The notes: generated by a model not told the origin, from the sequence alone. A DNA stretch of 6,370 nt from Deltaproteobacteria bacterium (GCA_005879245.1 VBLA01000509.1:1-6370); one strand, 5' to 3'; counted from the stretch's first letter, positions 1 through 5,875 are shown. Translations and numbers: made by a program.

Positions 1-1
1 C

Positions 2-742
2 CTGCTCCACACGCTCGTCGGCACGGCGCTCGCCGCGGCCGGCACCCTCACGCTGAACCAGGTGATGGAAGTCGACCGCGATGCCCGCATGGAGCGGACC
101 CGGCGCCGCCCGCTGCCCGACGGCCGACTCGCGGTGGCGTACGCTCTCGCCTTCGGCGCGGCGCTTCTCGCAACCGGTCTTGCGTGGCTCGCGCTCGGCA
201 CGAACCTGCTGAGCGCGTTCCTGACGGCGATGATCGCAATCACCTACCTTCTCGTCTACACGCCTCTCAAGCCGGTCACCTCGCTCTGCTCGATCGTGGG
301 CGCCGTACCCGGCGCCCTTCCTCCGGTGGTGGGCTGGGCCGCGGCGCGAGGGAGCCTCGCGGCCGAACCGTGGGTGCTCTTTGCGATCATGTTCCTCTGG
401 CAGATCCCGCATTCGCTCGCCATCGGGCGCATGTACCGAGACGACTTCGCCCGCGCCGGGATCCGGCTTCTGCCGGTCGTCGACTGGGACGGAACGAGTA
501 CCGGCCTACACGTGGTCTCGAACTGCCTCGCGCTGCTGCCGGTGGGACTCCTGCCGACACTCATGGGCTTCGCCGGGGGGGCCTATTTCCTGGTCGCCCT
601 CGGACTCGGACTCGGTTTCCTGTGGAGCGCGATCGGGCTCTGGCGGCGACAGTCGGCCACGGACGCGCGTCGCCTCCTCTTCGCATCGCTCGTGTACCTC
701 CCGGTCGTGCTGGGGGTCATGGCGCTCGACAAGCTGCCGTAA
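2..742 (+). CDS. ctaB: Protoheme IX farnesyltransferase (heme O synthase) CtaB/CyoE, 5'-partial
   Basis: This is a UbiA-family integral membrane prenyltransferase that adds a farnesyl group to heme b, giving heme O, the precursor of heme A for the oxidase encoded downstream. The reading frame is open from base 2, and 246 residues are visible. The first aspartate-rich motif is present (N19, then D25 and D27, followed by MERTRRRPLP), as is the second (YRDDFARAGIRLLPVV), which together are diagnostic of heme O synthase. Between and after them lie several hydrophobic helices, including a loop IPHSLAIGRMYRDD typical of the family. Family members have about 290-300 residues, so about 50 N-terminal residues lie before the window; the ATG at 62 is internal, inside the first motif. 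The stop codon overlaps the next ATG by one base (TAATG), suggesting translational coupling. Confidence 0.95.
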   Translation: MLHTLVGTALAAAGTLTLNQVMEVDRDARMERTRRRPLPDGRLAVAYALAFGAALLATGLAWLALGTNLLSAFLTAMIAITYLLVYTPLKPVTSLCSIVGAVPGALPPVVGWAAARGSLAAEPWVLFAIMFLWQIPHSLAIGRMYRDDFARAGIRLLPVVDWDGTSTGLHVVSNCLALLPVGLLPTLMGFAGGAYFLVALGLGLGFLWSAIGLWRRQSATDARRLLFASLVYLPVVLGVMALDKLP

Positions 743-1356
743 TGGAGACCGGGAGCATCGTCGTGCCCCGGCGCGTCGTCCCCTTCGCGCGACCCGAGCA
801 GGCGCCAGCCGTGAGCAACGCGCGGCTCGCCATGGTCGTGCTCATCGCCGGTGAATCGATGCTCTTTGCGGGGTTGATCGGCGCCTACCTGGTTTTTCGA
901 CTCGCCGCCCGGAACTGGCCGCCACCCGACCTCCCGCGCCTTCCCCTCGGCCTCACGTCAGTGAACAGCGTCATGCTCCTGGCCAGCATCATCCCCCTGA
1001 GCCGCGCGCTCCGTGCCGCGCGTCGTTATGACCGTCGCCGGCTCGCTCGCTCGGTCGGGCAGACCGCGCTCCTCGGCGGAGCGTTCCTCTTCGTGCAGGG
1101 GATCGAGTGGGTCCGGCTCGTCCGGCACGGCCTCACGCTCGCGAGCGGCACGTACGGTGCGACCTTCTATGTCCTGATCGGCTGTCACGGCGTACACGTG
1201 CTCGCGGCCGTCACCTGGCTCGCCGTCACGGCGCTCCTCGCCCGTCGCGGTGCGTTCACTGCCGGCCGGCAGGCGCCGCTCGAAATGTGCGCAATCTACT
1301 GGTATTTCGTGTGTGGACTCTGGCTGGTGCTTTTCCCGCTGGTGTACCTCAGCTGA
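742..1356 (+). CDS. Heme-copper oxidase subunit III (first of two, divergent)
   Basis: This encodes a 204-residue membrane protein of the cytochrome c oxidase subunit III family, which flanks the catalytic subunit I and stabilises its activity and proton uptake. The five-helix short form is visible: helix 1 at about 29-52 with E38 (AGESMLFAGL), helix 2 at 72-90, helix 3 at 106-124 with FVQGIEW (E122), helix 4 at 140-166 with the CHGVHV pair H149 and H152, and a last helix at 184-203. The usual YWHFVD signature of the last helix reads YWYFVC here (Y188 and C191 replace H and D), so this is a divergent class. The start is the ATG overlapping the ctaB stop. The frame continues open upstream inside ctaB, but that part is a shadow. 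No strong ribosome binding site is seen, which fits coupling. A ctaE/coxC-type name would suit, but the neighbouring longer copy fits it better. Confidence 0.9.
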   Translation: METGSIVVPRRVVPFARPEQAPAVSNARLAMVVLIAGESMLFAGLIGAYLVFRLAARNWPPPDLPRLPLGLTSVNSVMLLASIIPLSRALRAARRYDRRRLARSVGQTALLGGAFLFVQGIEWVRLVRHGLTLASGTYGATFYVLIGCHGVHVLAAVTWLAVTALLARRGAFTAGRQAPLEMCAIYWYFVCGLWLVLFPLVYLS

Positions 1357-1359
1357 CGC

Positions 1360-1572
1360 ATGACGATTTCGACCCGTAGGCCACTTCGCCTCGTTCCCAG
1401 CTGGAGCATCCTCTTTCTCATGGCGGCGCCCTACACGATCGTCGGCACCGTCGCACTCTCTCTCGTGTGGATTCACCGGCGTGCGGCCGGCCGTCGCCGC
1501 GCCGCCAGCATCGACCTCGCCCGGCTGCAGCCTGCCGCCGCCGGGGAGCCGAGCGGAGGAGGTCTCTCGTGA
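1360..1572 (+). CDS. Small single-helix membrane protein between the two subunit III genes
   Basis: I do not recognise this 70-residue protein. It has a basic N-terminus (RRPLR), one clear membrane helix at about residues 16-38, then an arginine-rich stretch (HRRAAGRRRAA) and a short tail ending in EPSGGGLS. The positive charge on both flanks makes topology hard to call. It starts three bases after the stop of the first subunit III gene, and its TGA overlaps the GTG of the second (GTGA), so it sits tightly inside the operon and is likely co-translated. The position suggests a small accessory oxidase subunit or assembly factor, like the tiny extra subunits found in many cox operons. That role is inferred from context alone. 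Confidence 0.65.
   Translation: MTISTRRPLRLVPSWSILFLMAAPYTIVGTVALSLVWIHRRAAGRRRAASIDLARLQPAAAGEPSGGGLS
1555..1562 (+). promoter_or_regulatory. Strong ribosome binding site for the second subunit III gene
   Basis: GGAGGAGG lies six bases before the GTG at 1569. It decides that start over the in-frame ATG at 1467, which lies inside the preceding small gene and would give a low-complexity arginine-rich N-terminus. Confidence 0.8.
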
Positions 1573-2342
1573 GTCACGCTGCGGTCGCCGAACACGATTT
1601 CGGCCTCGAGCCAGCGGAGTCGCCCCTCACCCCGGAGAGCTGGGGCAAGCTCGGCATGTGGGTCTTCCTCGCCGCCGACGCGATGTCCTTCGGCGGCCTC
1701 CTGGCGGGATACGGTGCGCTCCGTTACGGAGATCCGACCTGGCCTCGCCCGTCGAGCATCCTCGGCATCCAGCTCACCGCCGTCATGACGTTCCTGCTCA
1801 TCTGCAGCAGTGTCACCATGGTCGAGGCGCTCGCAGCCATCCGGCGCGGTGATCGGGATCGGCTCGAAAGGTTCCTGTTCCTCACCATCCTCGGGGGCAT
1901 GATCTTCCTCGGTCTCCAGGCGTTCGAGTGGAACAAGCTCATCCTGCACGAGGGGCAGTCGATCAGCCGCAACAACTTCGGCGCCACCTTCTTCATCCTG
2001 ACCGGATTCCACGGCTGCCACGTCTTCGGTGGCGTCTGTTTCCTGAGTGCCATCCTCGGACGCGCGAGTCGTGGCGTGTCCGGGGCGATCGTCGTTGCGA
2101 TGGTCGCTGCCCTCGCCACGGTCGGGACACTGATCGTCACCTCGGCCACGTTCTCCGGACTCGTGGGCATCGCGAGCGCCGTCGCGGGTGGGGGCGTGGT
2201 GTTCCTGGTGGCCAGGCTCTTGCGAGCACCCGTCGGCGCCTACAGCGCGCACCACAACACCGAGGTGGAGATTGCGGCGCTCTACTGCCACTTCGTCGAC
2301 CTGATCTGGATCCTCGTGTTCACCTTCGTGTATCTGGTGTAG
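1569..2342 (+). CDS. ctaE: Cytochrome c oxidase subunit III (second copy, with extra helices)
   Basis: This is a 257-residue subunit III of the aa3/caa3-type oxidase. It starts with a soluble N-terminus of about 27 residues. Helix 1 reads GMWVFLAADAMSFGGLLAGY, with D37 where many homologues carry Glu. Then come helix 2 (about 66-90), helix 3 with GLQAFEW (E120), and helix 4 with GATFFILTGFHGCHV (H148, H151). The final helix has LYCHFVDLIW, so the HFVD core of the family signature is kept and C240 replaces the usual Trp. Between helix 4 and the last helix, residues 165-218 form an insertion with one or two added hydrophobic segments; ordinary short forms have only a small loop there and total about 190-210 residues. 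The start is the GTG after a strong binding site, overlapping the previous stop. The pairing with a second subunit III gene is discussed in the findings. Confidence 0.92.
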   Translation: MSHAAVAEHDFGLEPAESPLTPESWGKLGMWVFLAADAMSFGGLLAGYGALRYGDPTWPRPSSILGIQLTAVMTFLLICSSVTMVEALAAIRRGDRDRLERFLFLTILGGMIFLGLQAFEWNKLILHEGQSISRNNFGATFFILTGFHGCHVFGGVCFLSAILGRASRGVSGAIVVAMVAALATVGTLIVTSATFSGLVGIASAVAGGGVVFLVARLLRAPVGAYSAHHNTEVEIAALYCHFVDLIWILVFTFVYLV

Positions 2343-2347
2343 GGAGG
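2341..2347 (+). promoter_or_regulatory. Strong ribosome binding site before an out-of-frame ATG
   Basis: AGGGAGG lies four bases before the ATG at 2352. That ATG reads MAAHTPEQH, a plausible N-terminus for subunit IV, and then runs into an arginine-rich nonsense frame. The recognisable subunit IV helices are in the next frame, starting near 2377. The site is therefore best read as the original subunit IV start signal, now separated from its gene body by a lesion around 2370-2380. Confidence 0.6.
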
Positions 2348-2376
2348 CGCGATGGCAGCTCACACTCCGGAGCAGC

Positions 2377-2583
2377 ATGCTCGTCCTGCTCGCCGCTACC
2401 AAGGCCGCCTTGGTGGCGATGTTCTACATGCACCTCTCCTCGGAAAAGCGAACGCTCGCGTACATCGCGCTCACTCCCGCGTTCCTCTGCGTGCTGCTCG
2501 TGTTTGCGCTACTTCCCGACCTGGGGGCCTTCACCCGTGCCCTCACCCACACCACCCCGCCACCCGCCGAGGCGCACCACTAG
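2377..2583 (+). CDS. Cytochrome c oxidase subunit IV (prokaryotic COX4 type), truncated
   Basis: The 68 residues match the second half of the small prokaryotic oxidase subunit IV (COX4_pro/CtaF type). Residues 2-20 read LVLLAATKAALVAMFYMHL, the hallmark helix with K9 and the FYMHL end. A further helix follows at about 27-46, then a His- and Pro-rich tail ending in PPPAEAHH. Intact members have about 90-110 residues and three membrane helices, so the first helix, roughly 30 residues, is missing. The ATG at 2377 has only a weak GGAG four bases ahead. The strong binding site and the natural-looking N-terminus start at 2352 in another frame. This points to a deletion, not a multiple of three, that joined the first few codons to the middle of the gene. 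The product may be non-functional, or may still be made as a two-helix protein. It sits in its normal place after subunit III and ends one base before the SCO start. Confidence 0.75.
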   Translation: MLVLLAATKAALVAMFYMHLSSEKRTLAYIALTPAFLCVLLVFALLPDLGAFTRALTHTTPPPAEAHH

Positions 2584-2584
2584 G

Positions 2585-3589
2585 GTGCGCGCGGCAGTCG
2601 CCGTCGCCCTGGCGACTGCCGCCAGCCTGGCCGTCTGGCTCGGGGTCCAGCGGCGGCTCCCGGTTCTCGGGGCGGTGCCGGGCTTCACGCTGGTCGAACG
2701 GGCGGGCACTCCGCTCACGGCCGCGGATCTGACGGGCCACGTCTGGATCGCCGACTTCGTCTTCACGCGCTGTCCCGACGTCTGTCCGCTCCTCTCCAAC
2801 CGGATGGCGGGGCTCCAGCGGACCTTCGCGCAGACGACCGACCCCGTGCGACTCGTCTCGTTCAGCGTCGATCCGGCGCACGACACGCCCGAGGTGCTCG
2901 CGGACTACGCCCACCACTTCGGCGCAGGGGACAAGTGGCTCTTCGCCACCGGTTCACGCGACGCGATCATGGGGCTCCTGCGGGACGGCTTCCGGGTTGC
3001 CTTCGCAGACGGGGGTCCCGCCGCAACCCCCATCACCCACAGCGACCGCTTCGTGCTGATCGATCGGGAGCTTCGCATCCGCGGCTACTACCACGGCGGG
3101 GATGCGGCAGACGTCGCGCGGCTCGCGCAGGACGCGCACTTCCTCAGCGGAGGCGAGGCAGTCATCCCGTTCACCGCCCTGCCAGCTCTGAACGCGACGC
3201 TCAACGGCGCCAGCGCAATCCTCCTTGCTGCCGGCTACCTGGCGATCCGTCGACGTCGCGTGCGCACCCACCGCGCCTGCATGGCTGCTGCCTTTGGGAC
3301 CTCGATCGTGTTTCTGATCTCTTACCTGACGTACCACCTGCAGGCGGGAACGACCCGCTTCCCAGGCCACGGCTGGCTCCGGCCCGTGTACTTCACCCTC
3401 CTCGGCACCCACACCGTGCTCGCGGCCTGCATTCCGCCGCTGGCGAGCGTCACGCTCGGCTTCGCCCTGCGTGGTCGTTTTACCAAACATGCACGGCTGG
3501 CCCGGTGGACGTTGCCAGCCTGGTTCTACGTCTCGGTGACGGGGGTCGTCATCTACCTGGTACTGTACCACCTGTACGCCCCGGCCTGA
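2585..3589 (+). CDS. SCO1/SenC copper chaperone fused to a DUF420 (YozB/CtaM-type) membrane domain
   Basis: This is a 334-residue two-domain protein. Residues 3-21 form a membrane anchor. Residues about 30-185 are a SCO/SenC thioredoxin-like domain, which delivers copper to the CuA centre of oxidase subunit II outside the membrane. The copper ligands are visible: C63 and C67 in TRCPDVCP, and H152 in ITHSDRF. Residues about 199-333 are DUF420, with four membrane helices (about 199-221, 231-252, 268-292, 309-330) and conserved histidines H229, H251, H276 and H329. DUF420 includes YozB/CtaM of Bacillus, which is linked to oxidase biogenesis. The two domains are usually separate neighbouring genes. 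The start is the GTG directly after the subunit IV stop; GAGG lies 12 bases ahead. The frame stays open far upstream, but there it is antisense-like shadow. The fused form would place copper delivery and the DUF420 step in one polypeptide. Confidence 0.9.
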   Translation: MRAAVAVALATAASLAVWLGVQRRLPVLGAVPGFTLVERAGTPLTAADLTGHVWIADFVFTRCPDVCPLLSNRMAGLQRTFAQTTDPVRLVSFSVDPAHDTPEVLADYAHHFGAGDKWLFATGSRDAIMGLLRDGFRVAFADGGPAATPITHSDRFVLIDRELRIRGYYHGGDAADVARLAQDAHFLSGGEAVIPFTALPALNATLNGASAILLAAGYLAIRRRRVRTHRACMAAAFGTSIVFLISYLTYHLQAGTTRFPGHGWLRPVYFTLLGTHTVLAACIPPLASVTLGFALRGRFTKHARLARWTLPAWFYVSVTGVVIYLVLYHLYAPA

Positions 3590-3619
3590 GGTCCGGTAGC
3601 CGGAGCGCCAGCGGCAGGC
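3584..3619. terminator. Possible hairpin between the two convergent operons
   Basis: The 31-base gap between the convergent stop codons contains TCCGG-TAG-CCGGA (3592-3604), a 5-bp perfect stem. It is enclosed by a looser GCCTG (3584-3588) and CAGGC (3615-3619) pair. The position is right for a shared terminator, but neither side carries a T-run, so any role would be weak or Rho-assisted. Short GC stems are frequent in DNA of this composition. Confidence 0.25.
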
Positions 3620-3620
3620 G

Positions 3621-4397
3621 TCAGTGGGCCGAGCTTCGGCGGGCGGTGGTAGCGGCGGCGGCGAACATCGCCGCACCGAACAGCACCGTGATCGTGAGCG
3701 AGAACGCGAGCCCGGGAAGCTCCTCCGCGGTCATCGCGCCCCGGAACGCGAGGCAGCGCCGCAGGGCGGCGAGCCCGTACGTCAACGGATCGAGCCGCAT
3801 GACCCAGGCGAGCGGTGTCGCCACGCCTCCCGACGGAAAAAACGCCCCCGACATGAGCCAGATCGGAATCAGGATGAGGTTCATGATCGCGTGGAAGCCC
3901 TGCGTCGACTCCAAGCGCCAAGCGATCACGAGGCCAAGGCTCGTGAGACCGAACCCGACGAGCGCCAGCACGAGCACGCTCGCGAGCAGCCCGGGCAACG
4001 AGAGCGAGAGACCCGCCAGCGGGGCGAGCAGGAGAAGGATCGCGCCCTGGCCGACCGCGAGCGTGGTGCCACCCAGCGCTTGCCCGAGCACGATTCCCGA
4101 GCGCGCGAGCGGCGCCGCCAGCACGCCCTGGAGGAAGCCGCTCTGCCGATCCTCGACCGTCGAGATGGTCGCGAAGATCGCCGTGAAGAGGAGCACGAGG
4201 ACGAGAATGCCTGGGTAGAGATAGGCGAGGTAGCTGAGCCCCGGCGCGGCGCCGGGCGGACGAAAGGAGGCCGAGAGCCCCCCGCCCAGCAGCATCCAGA
4301 AGAGGAGCGGCTGCACGAGTGCGCCCGTGACGCGGCTCCGTTGCCGACCGAAGCGGAGAATCTCACGCCACCAGAGGCTGCGGACCGCCCGCATCAT
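3621..4397 (-). CDS. ABC-2 type transporter permease
   Basis: This is a 258-residue polytopic membrane protein of the ABC-2 family (DrrB/NodJ-like), the membrane half of an exporter. A short amphipathic N-terminus with WWREILRFGRQRSR is followed by about six helices: 23-41, 55-80, 100-130, 133-158, 168-188 and 228-250. The conserved cytoplasmic coupling stretch between helices 2 and 3 is present: EDRQSGFLQGVLAAPLARS. Further family features are LIPIWLMSGAFFP and a following MRLDPLTYG. The length is full for the family and nothing is broken. The ATG overlaps the stop of the ATPase gene by four bases (ATGA), and a second ATG follows immediately. The substrate cannot be read from the sequence. 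Closeness to cox genes and to DUF983 suggests a role in oxidase or cytochrome maturation, comparable in layout to NosF/NosY beside nos genes, but this is inference. Confidence 0.9.
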   Translation of the reverse strand: MMRAVRSLWWREILRFGRQRSRVTGALVQPLLFWMLLGGGLSASFRPPGAAPGLSYLAYLYPGILVLVLLFTAIFATISTVEDRQSGFLQGVLAAPLARSGIVLGQALGGTTLAVGQGAILLLLAPLAGLSLSLPGLLASVLVLALVGFGLTSLGLVIAWRLESTQGFHAIMNLILIPIWLMSGAFFPSGGVATPLAWVMRLDPLTYGLAALRRCLAFRGAMTAEELPGLAFSLTITVLFGAAMFAAAATTARRSSAH

Positions 4398-5215
4398 GCG
4401 CCCGCCTCTGCCGCCGCGAAGCGTCGCCCCGTCAGGTGGACGAAGACATCTTCCAGGGTTGGCCTCCCGTAGGTGATCGAACGGATCTCCTCGGGGAACG
4501 CGTCGACGAGCCGGGGCACCATCTCGTGGGCGCGTGGCGCTTCGAGACGAAGGACCCCGTCGACCACCGTTGCTTCGAGACCCAGCCGGAGGCGCACGCG
4601 CTCGCGGAGCCGTTCGGCGGACGCCGCCTGCACGACGAGGACGTCGCCGCCCAGCGCCGCCTTCAGCTCGTCCGGCGCGCCGAGGGTCACCAGCCGGCCG
4701 CGATCGAGGATGGCCACGCGGTCGGCGCGTTCCGCCTCGTCGAGGTGGTGCGTCGTGAGGAGCACCGTGATGCCATCCCGGTCCCGCAGCTCCCCGAGGT
4801 GCGCGAGAAACTCGCGACGCTCACCCCGCCGCTCCGCGAGCCCGAAGCGCTCGAGCATGGCAGCCACCCGCGTGCGCAGCGTCCGTCGCGCCAGGCCGTA
4901 GAGTGCGCCGTGGTGCAGGAGGTTCTCCTCCACGCTCAGCAGCTTGTCGATGCTCGGCTGCTGAAACACGACGCCCAGTCGGCGCCGGACGGCGTCGGCG
5001 TCCCGCGTCACGTCGTGACCGAGCACGCGTGCGGTACCCCCCGCTGGCTGCAGAAGCGTCGCCAGGATCTTGAAGAGCGTGCTCTTGCCGCTGCCGTTCG
5101 GCCCGAGGAAGCCGAAGACCTCGCCGCGTGCGACCGTGAGCGAGAGGCCATGGAGCGCGACGCGGGGACCGTAACGCTGCCCAAGCTCCTGCAGCTCGAC
5201 GGCTGGAACGCTCAT
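4394..5215 (-). CDS. ABC transporter ATP-binding protein lacking signature motif and Walker B
   Basis: This 273-residue protein is the ATPase partner of the permease downstream. Present are the A-loop tyrosine (Y15), Walker A GPNGSGKST at 38-46, the Q-loop in VVFQQPSID (Q85/Q86), the H-loop in TTHHLDEAE (H156), and a C-terminal regulatory region ending in the typical RPTLEDVFVHLTGR. Missing are the LSGG signature, Walker B with its catalytic glutamate, and the D-loop. The sequence passes from LAERRGE (about 126-132) directly to RREFLAHL, where intact relatives have about 40 more residues. The gap is in frame and nothing else is disturbed. As written, the protein could bind ATP poorly and should not hydrolyse it. 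The start is the ATG overlapping the DUF983 stop (ATGA); the in-frame ATG at 5284 lies inside DUF983 and is rejected. Confidence 0.9.
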   Translation of the reverse strand: MSVPAVELQELGQRYGPRVALHGLSLTVARGEVFGFLGPNGSGKSTLFKILATLLQPAGGTARVLGHDVTRDADAVRRRLGVVFQQPSIDKLLSVEENLLHHGALYGLARRTLRTRVAAMLERFGLAERRGERREFLAHLGELRDRDGITVLLTTHHLDEAERADRVAILDRGRLVTLGAPDELKAALGGDVLVVQAASAERLRERVRLRLGLEATVVDGVLRLEAPRAHEMVPRLVDAFPEEIRSITYGRPTLEDVFVHLTGRRFAAAEAGA

Positions 5216-5616
5216 TGCCGGTGCCGGCGCAATCGCTCCGCCCGCTCGTCGGCCCCGGTCACGAGATAGTCCAGGGCGAGCCACAGGCTTCGGGCATAGC
5301 GGAAGAAGAGGACGGGGACCAGCACGGCCAGGCCCACGGCGAGCGTGAGCTCCTGCGCGAGGGTCAGGCCCACGACCGCGTCGAGTACGAGGACACCGCC
5401 GAGCGCCACCGCCGCGGTCACGGCATAGTTAATGTAGATGGCCCCCACGAAGTAGCCCGGCTCCCGCTCGAAGCGCAGGCCGCATGCCGCGCAACGCTCG
5501 TGCATGGCGAGGAAGCCGCGGTAGAGCGACGCGGCGCCGCAGCGCGGACAGAGGAGCCGCAGCGCGCGACCGAGGACGCGACTCGCAGACGGCTCCTGGA
5601 GTGGGACCGGGGGCAG
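5212..5616 (-). CDS. DUF983 family membrane protein with N-terminal zinc ribbon
   Basis: This encodes a protein of about 134 residues if read from the proposed start. A four-cysteine zinc ribbon comes first (CPRCG, then CAACG), followed by GLRFEREPGYFVGAIYINY, the hallmark of DUF983. Two membrane helices come next, and then RYARSLWLALDYL near the end. The family function is not established; in alphaproteobacteria DUF983 genes often sit among cox assembly genes. The start is problematic. Between the stop of the upstream gene and the zinc ribbon the frame holds no ATG, GTG or TTG. I placed the start at a CTG (5616) giving PPVPLQEPSASRVL before the conserved RALRLLCPRCG. In-frame starts further up (5880, 5868, 5856) lie inside the upstream gene and would add composition-biased shadow sequence. 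The 3' end overlaps the ATPase start by four bases. Confidence 0.8.
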   Translation of the reverse strand: MPPVPLQEPSASRVLGRALRLLCPRCGAASLYRGFLAMHERCAACGLRFEREPGYFVGAIYINYAVTAAVALGGVLVLDAVVGLTLAQELTLAVGLAVLVPVLFFRYARSLWLALDYLVTGADERAERLRRHRQ

Positions 5617-5647
5617 AGGGTTCCCGGATCCGCGCTGGCGGCCGGGC

Positions 5648-5875
5648 TCAGCCGCCGGGGGCGGGCTGGACGGCCGTCGGCACCCCCAGGCGCTGTGCCT
5701 GCTCCGCCGCCCAGCCGATCTCTTGCCGACTGACGGCGTCGAGCGCCCGGCGGAGCTGTTCGTAGGTCGAGATGAGCTCGGCGATGTTCCGCACCCCGCT
5801 CTGTGCCAGCCGCCGCCCCAGCTCGCTGTAGTAGCGGGACAGCTCCTCGGCCTCACGACCGATGTCAACCGACAT
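5648..5875 (-). CDS. Small helical protein of unknown function, first gene of the operon
   Basis: I do not recognise this 75-residue soluble protein. Residues 4-26 and 28-63 look like two long amphipathic helices rich in Glu, Arg, Ala and Leu (EELSRYYSELGRRLAQSG, then NIAELISTYEQLRRALDAVS). A short Pro- and Gly-containing tail, VQPAPGG, follows. No cysteine, membrane segment or signal peptide is present. The pattern would suit a helical hairpin or a dimer. The start is fixed by AGGGAGG five bases upstream; the in-frame ATG at 5929 has no such signal, and the ATG at 5880 is in another frame and abuts the binding site. It lies 31 bases before the proposed DUF983 start and is probably co-transcribed with DUF983 and the ABC genes. 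Confidence 0.75.
   Translation of the reverse strand: MSVDIGREAEELSRYYSELGRRLAQSGVRNIAELISTYEQLRRALDAVSRQEIGWAAEQAQRLGVPTAVQPAPGG

Noticed and set aside
184..741. Upstream extension of the first subunit III frame
   Set aside because: It overlaps ctaB completely and has no family resemblance; the ATG at 742 gives a normal subunit III N-terminus.
1473..2402. Long - strand open frame (309 codons) across the second subunit III gene
   Set aside because: It is charged low-complexity sequence with no domain, antisense to a clear oxidase subunit. Long empty frames are normal in DNA this GC-rich.
1928..2584. Upstream extension of the SCO frame back to the ATG at 1928
   Set aside because: The extension is an arginine- and proline-rich shadow of subunit III and IV. 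The true protein begins with the membrane anchor at GTG 2585.
2935..4218. Large + strand frame of 427 codons spanning the operon junction
   Set aside because: It crosses the SCO-DUF420 gene out of frame and then lies antisense to the ABC permease, with no recognisable domain.
4436..5269. Long + strand frame antisense to the ABC ATPase
   Set aside because: The opposite strand carries Walker A, the H-loop and coupled overlaps; the + frame is shadow sequence. It also does not hold the missing ATPase segment.
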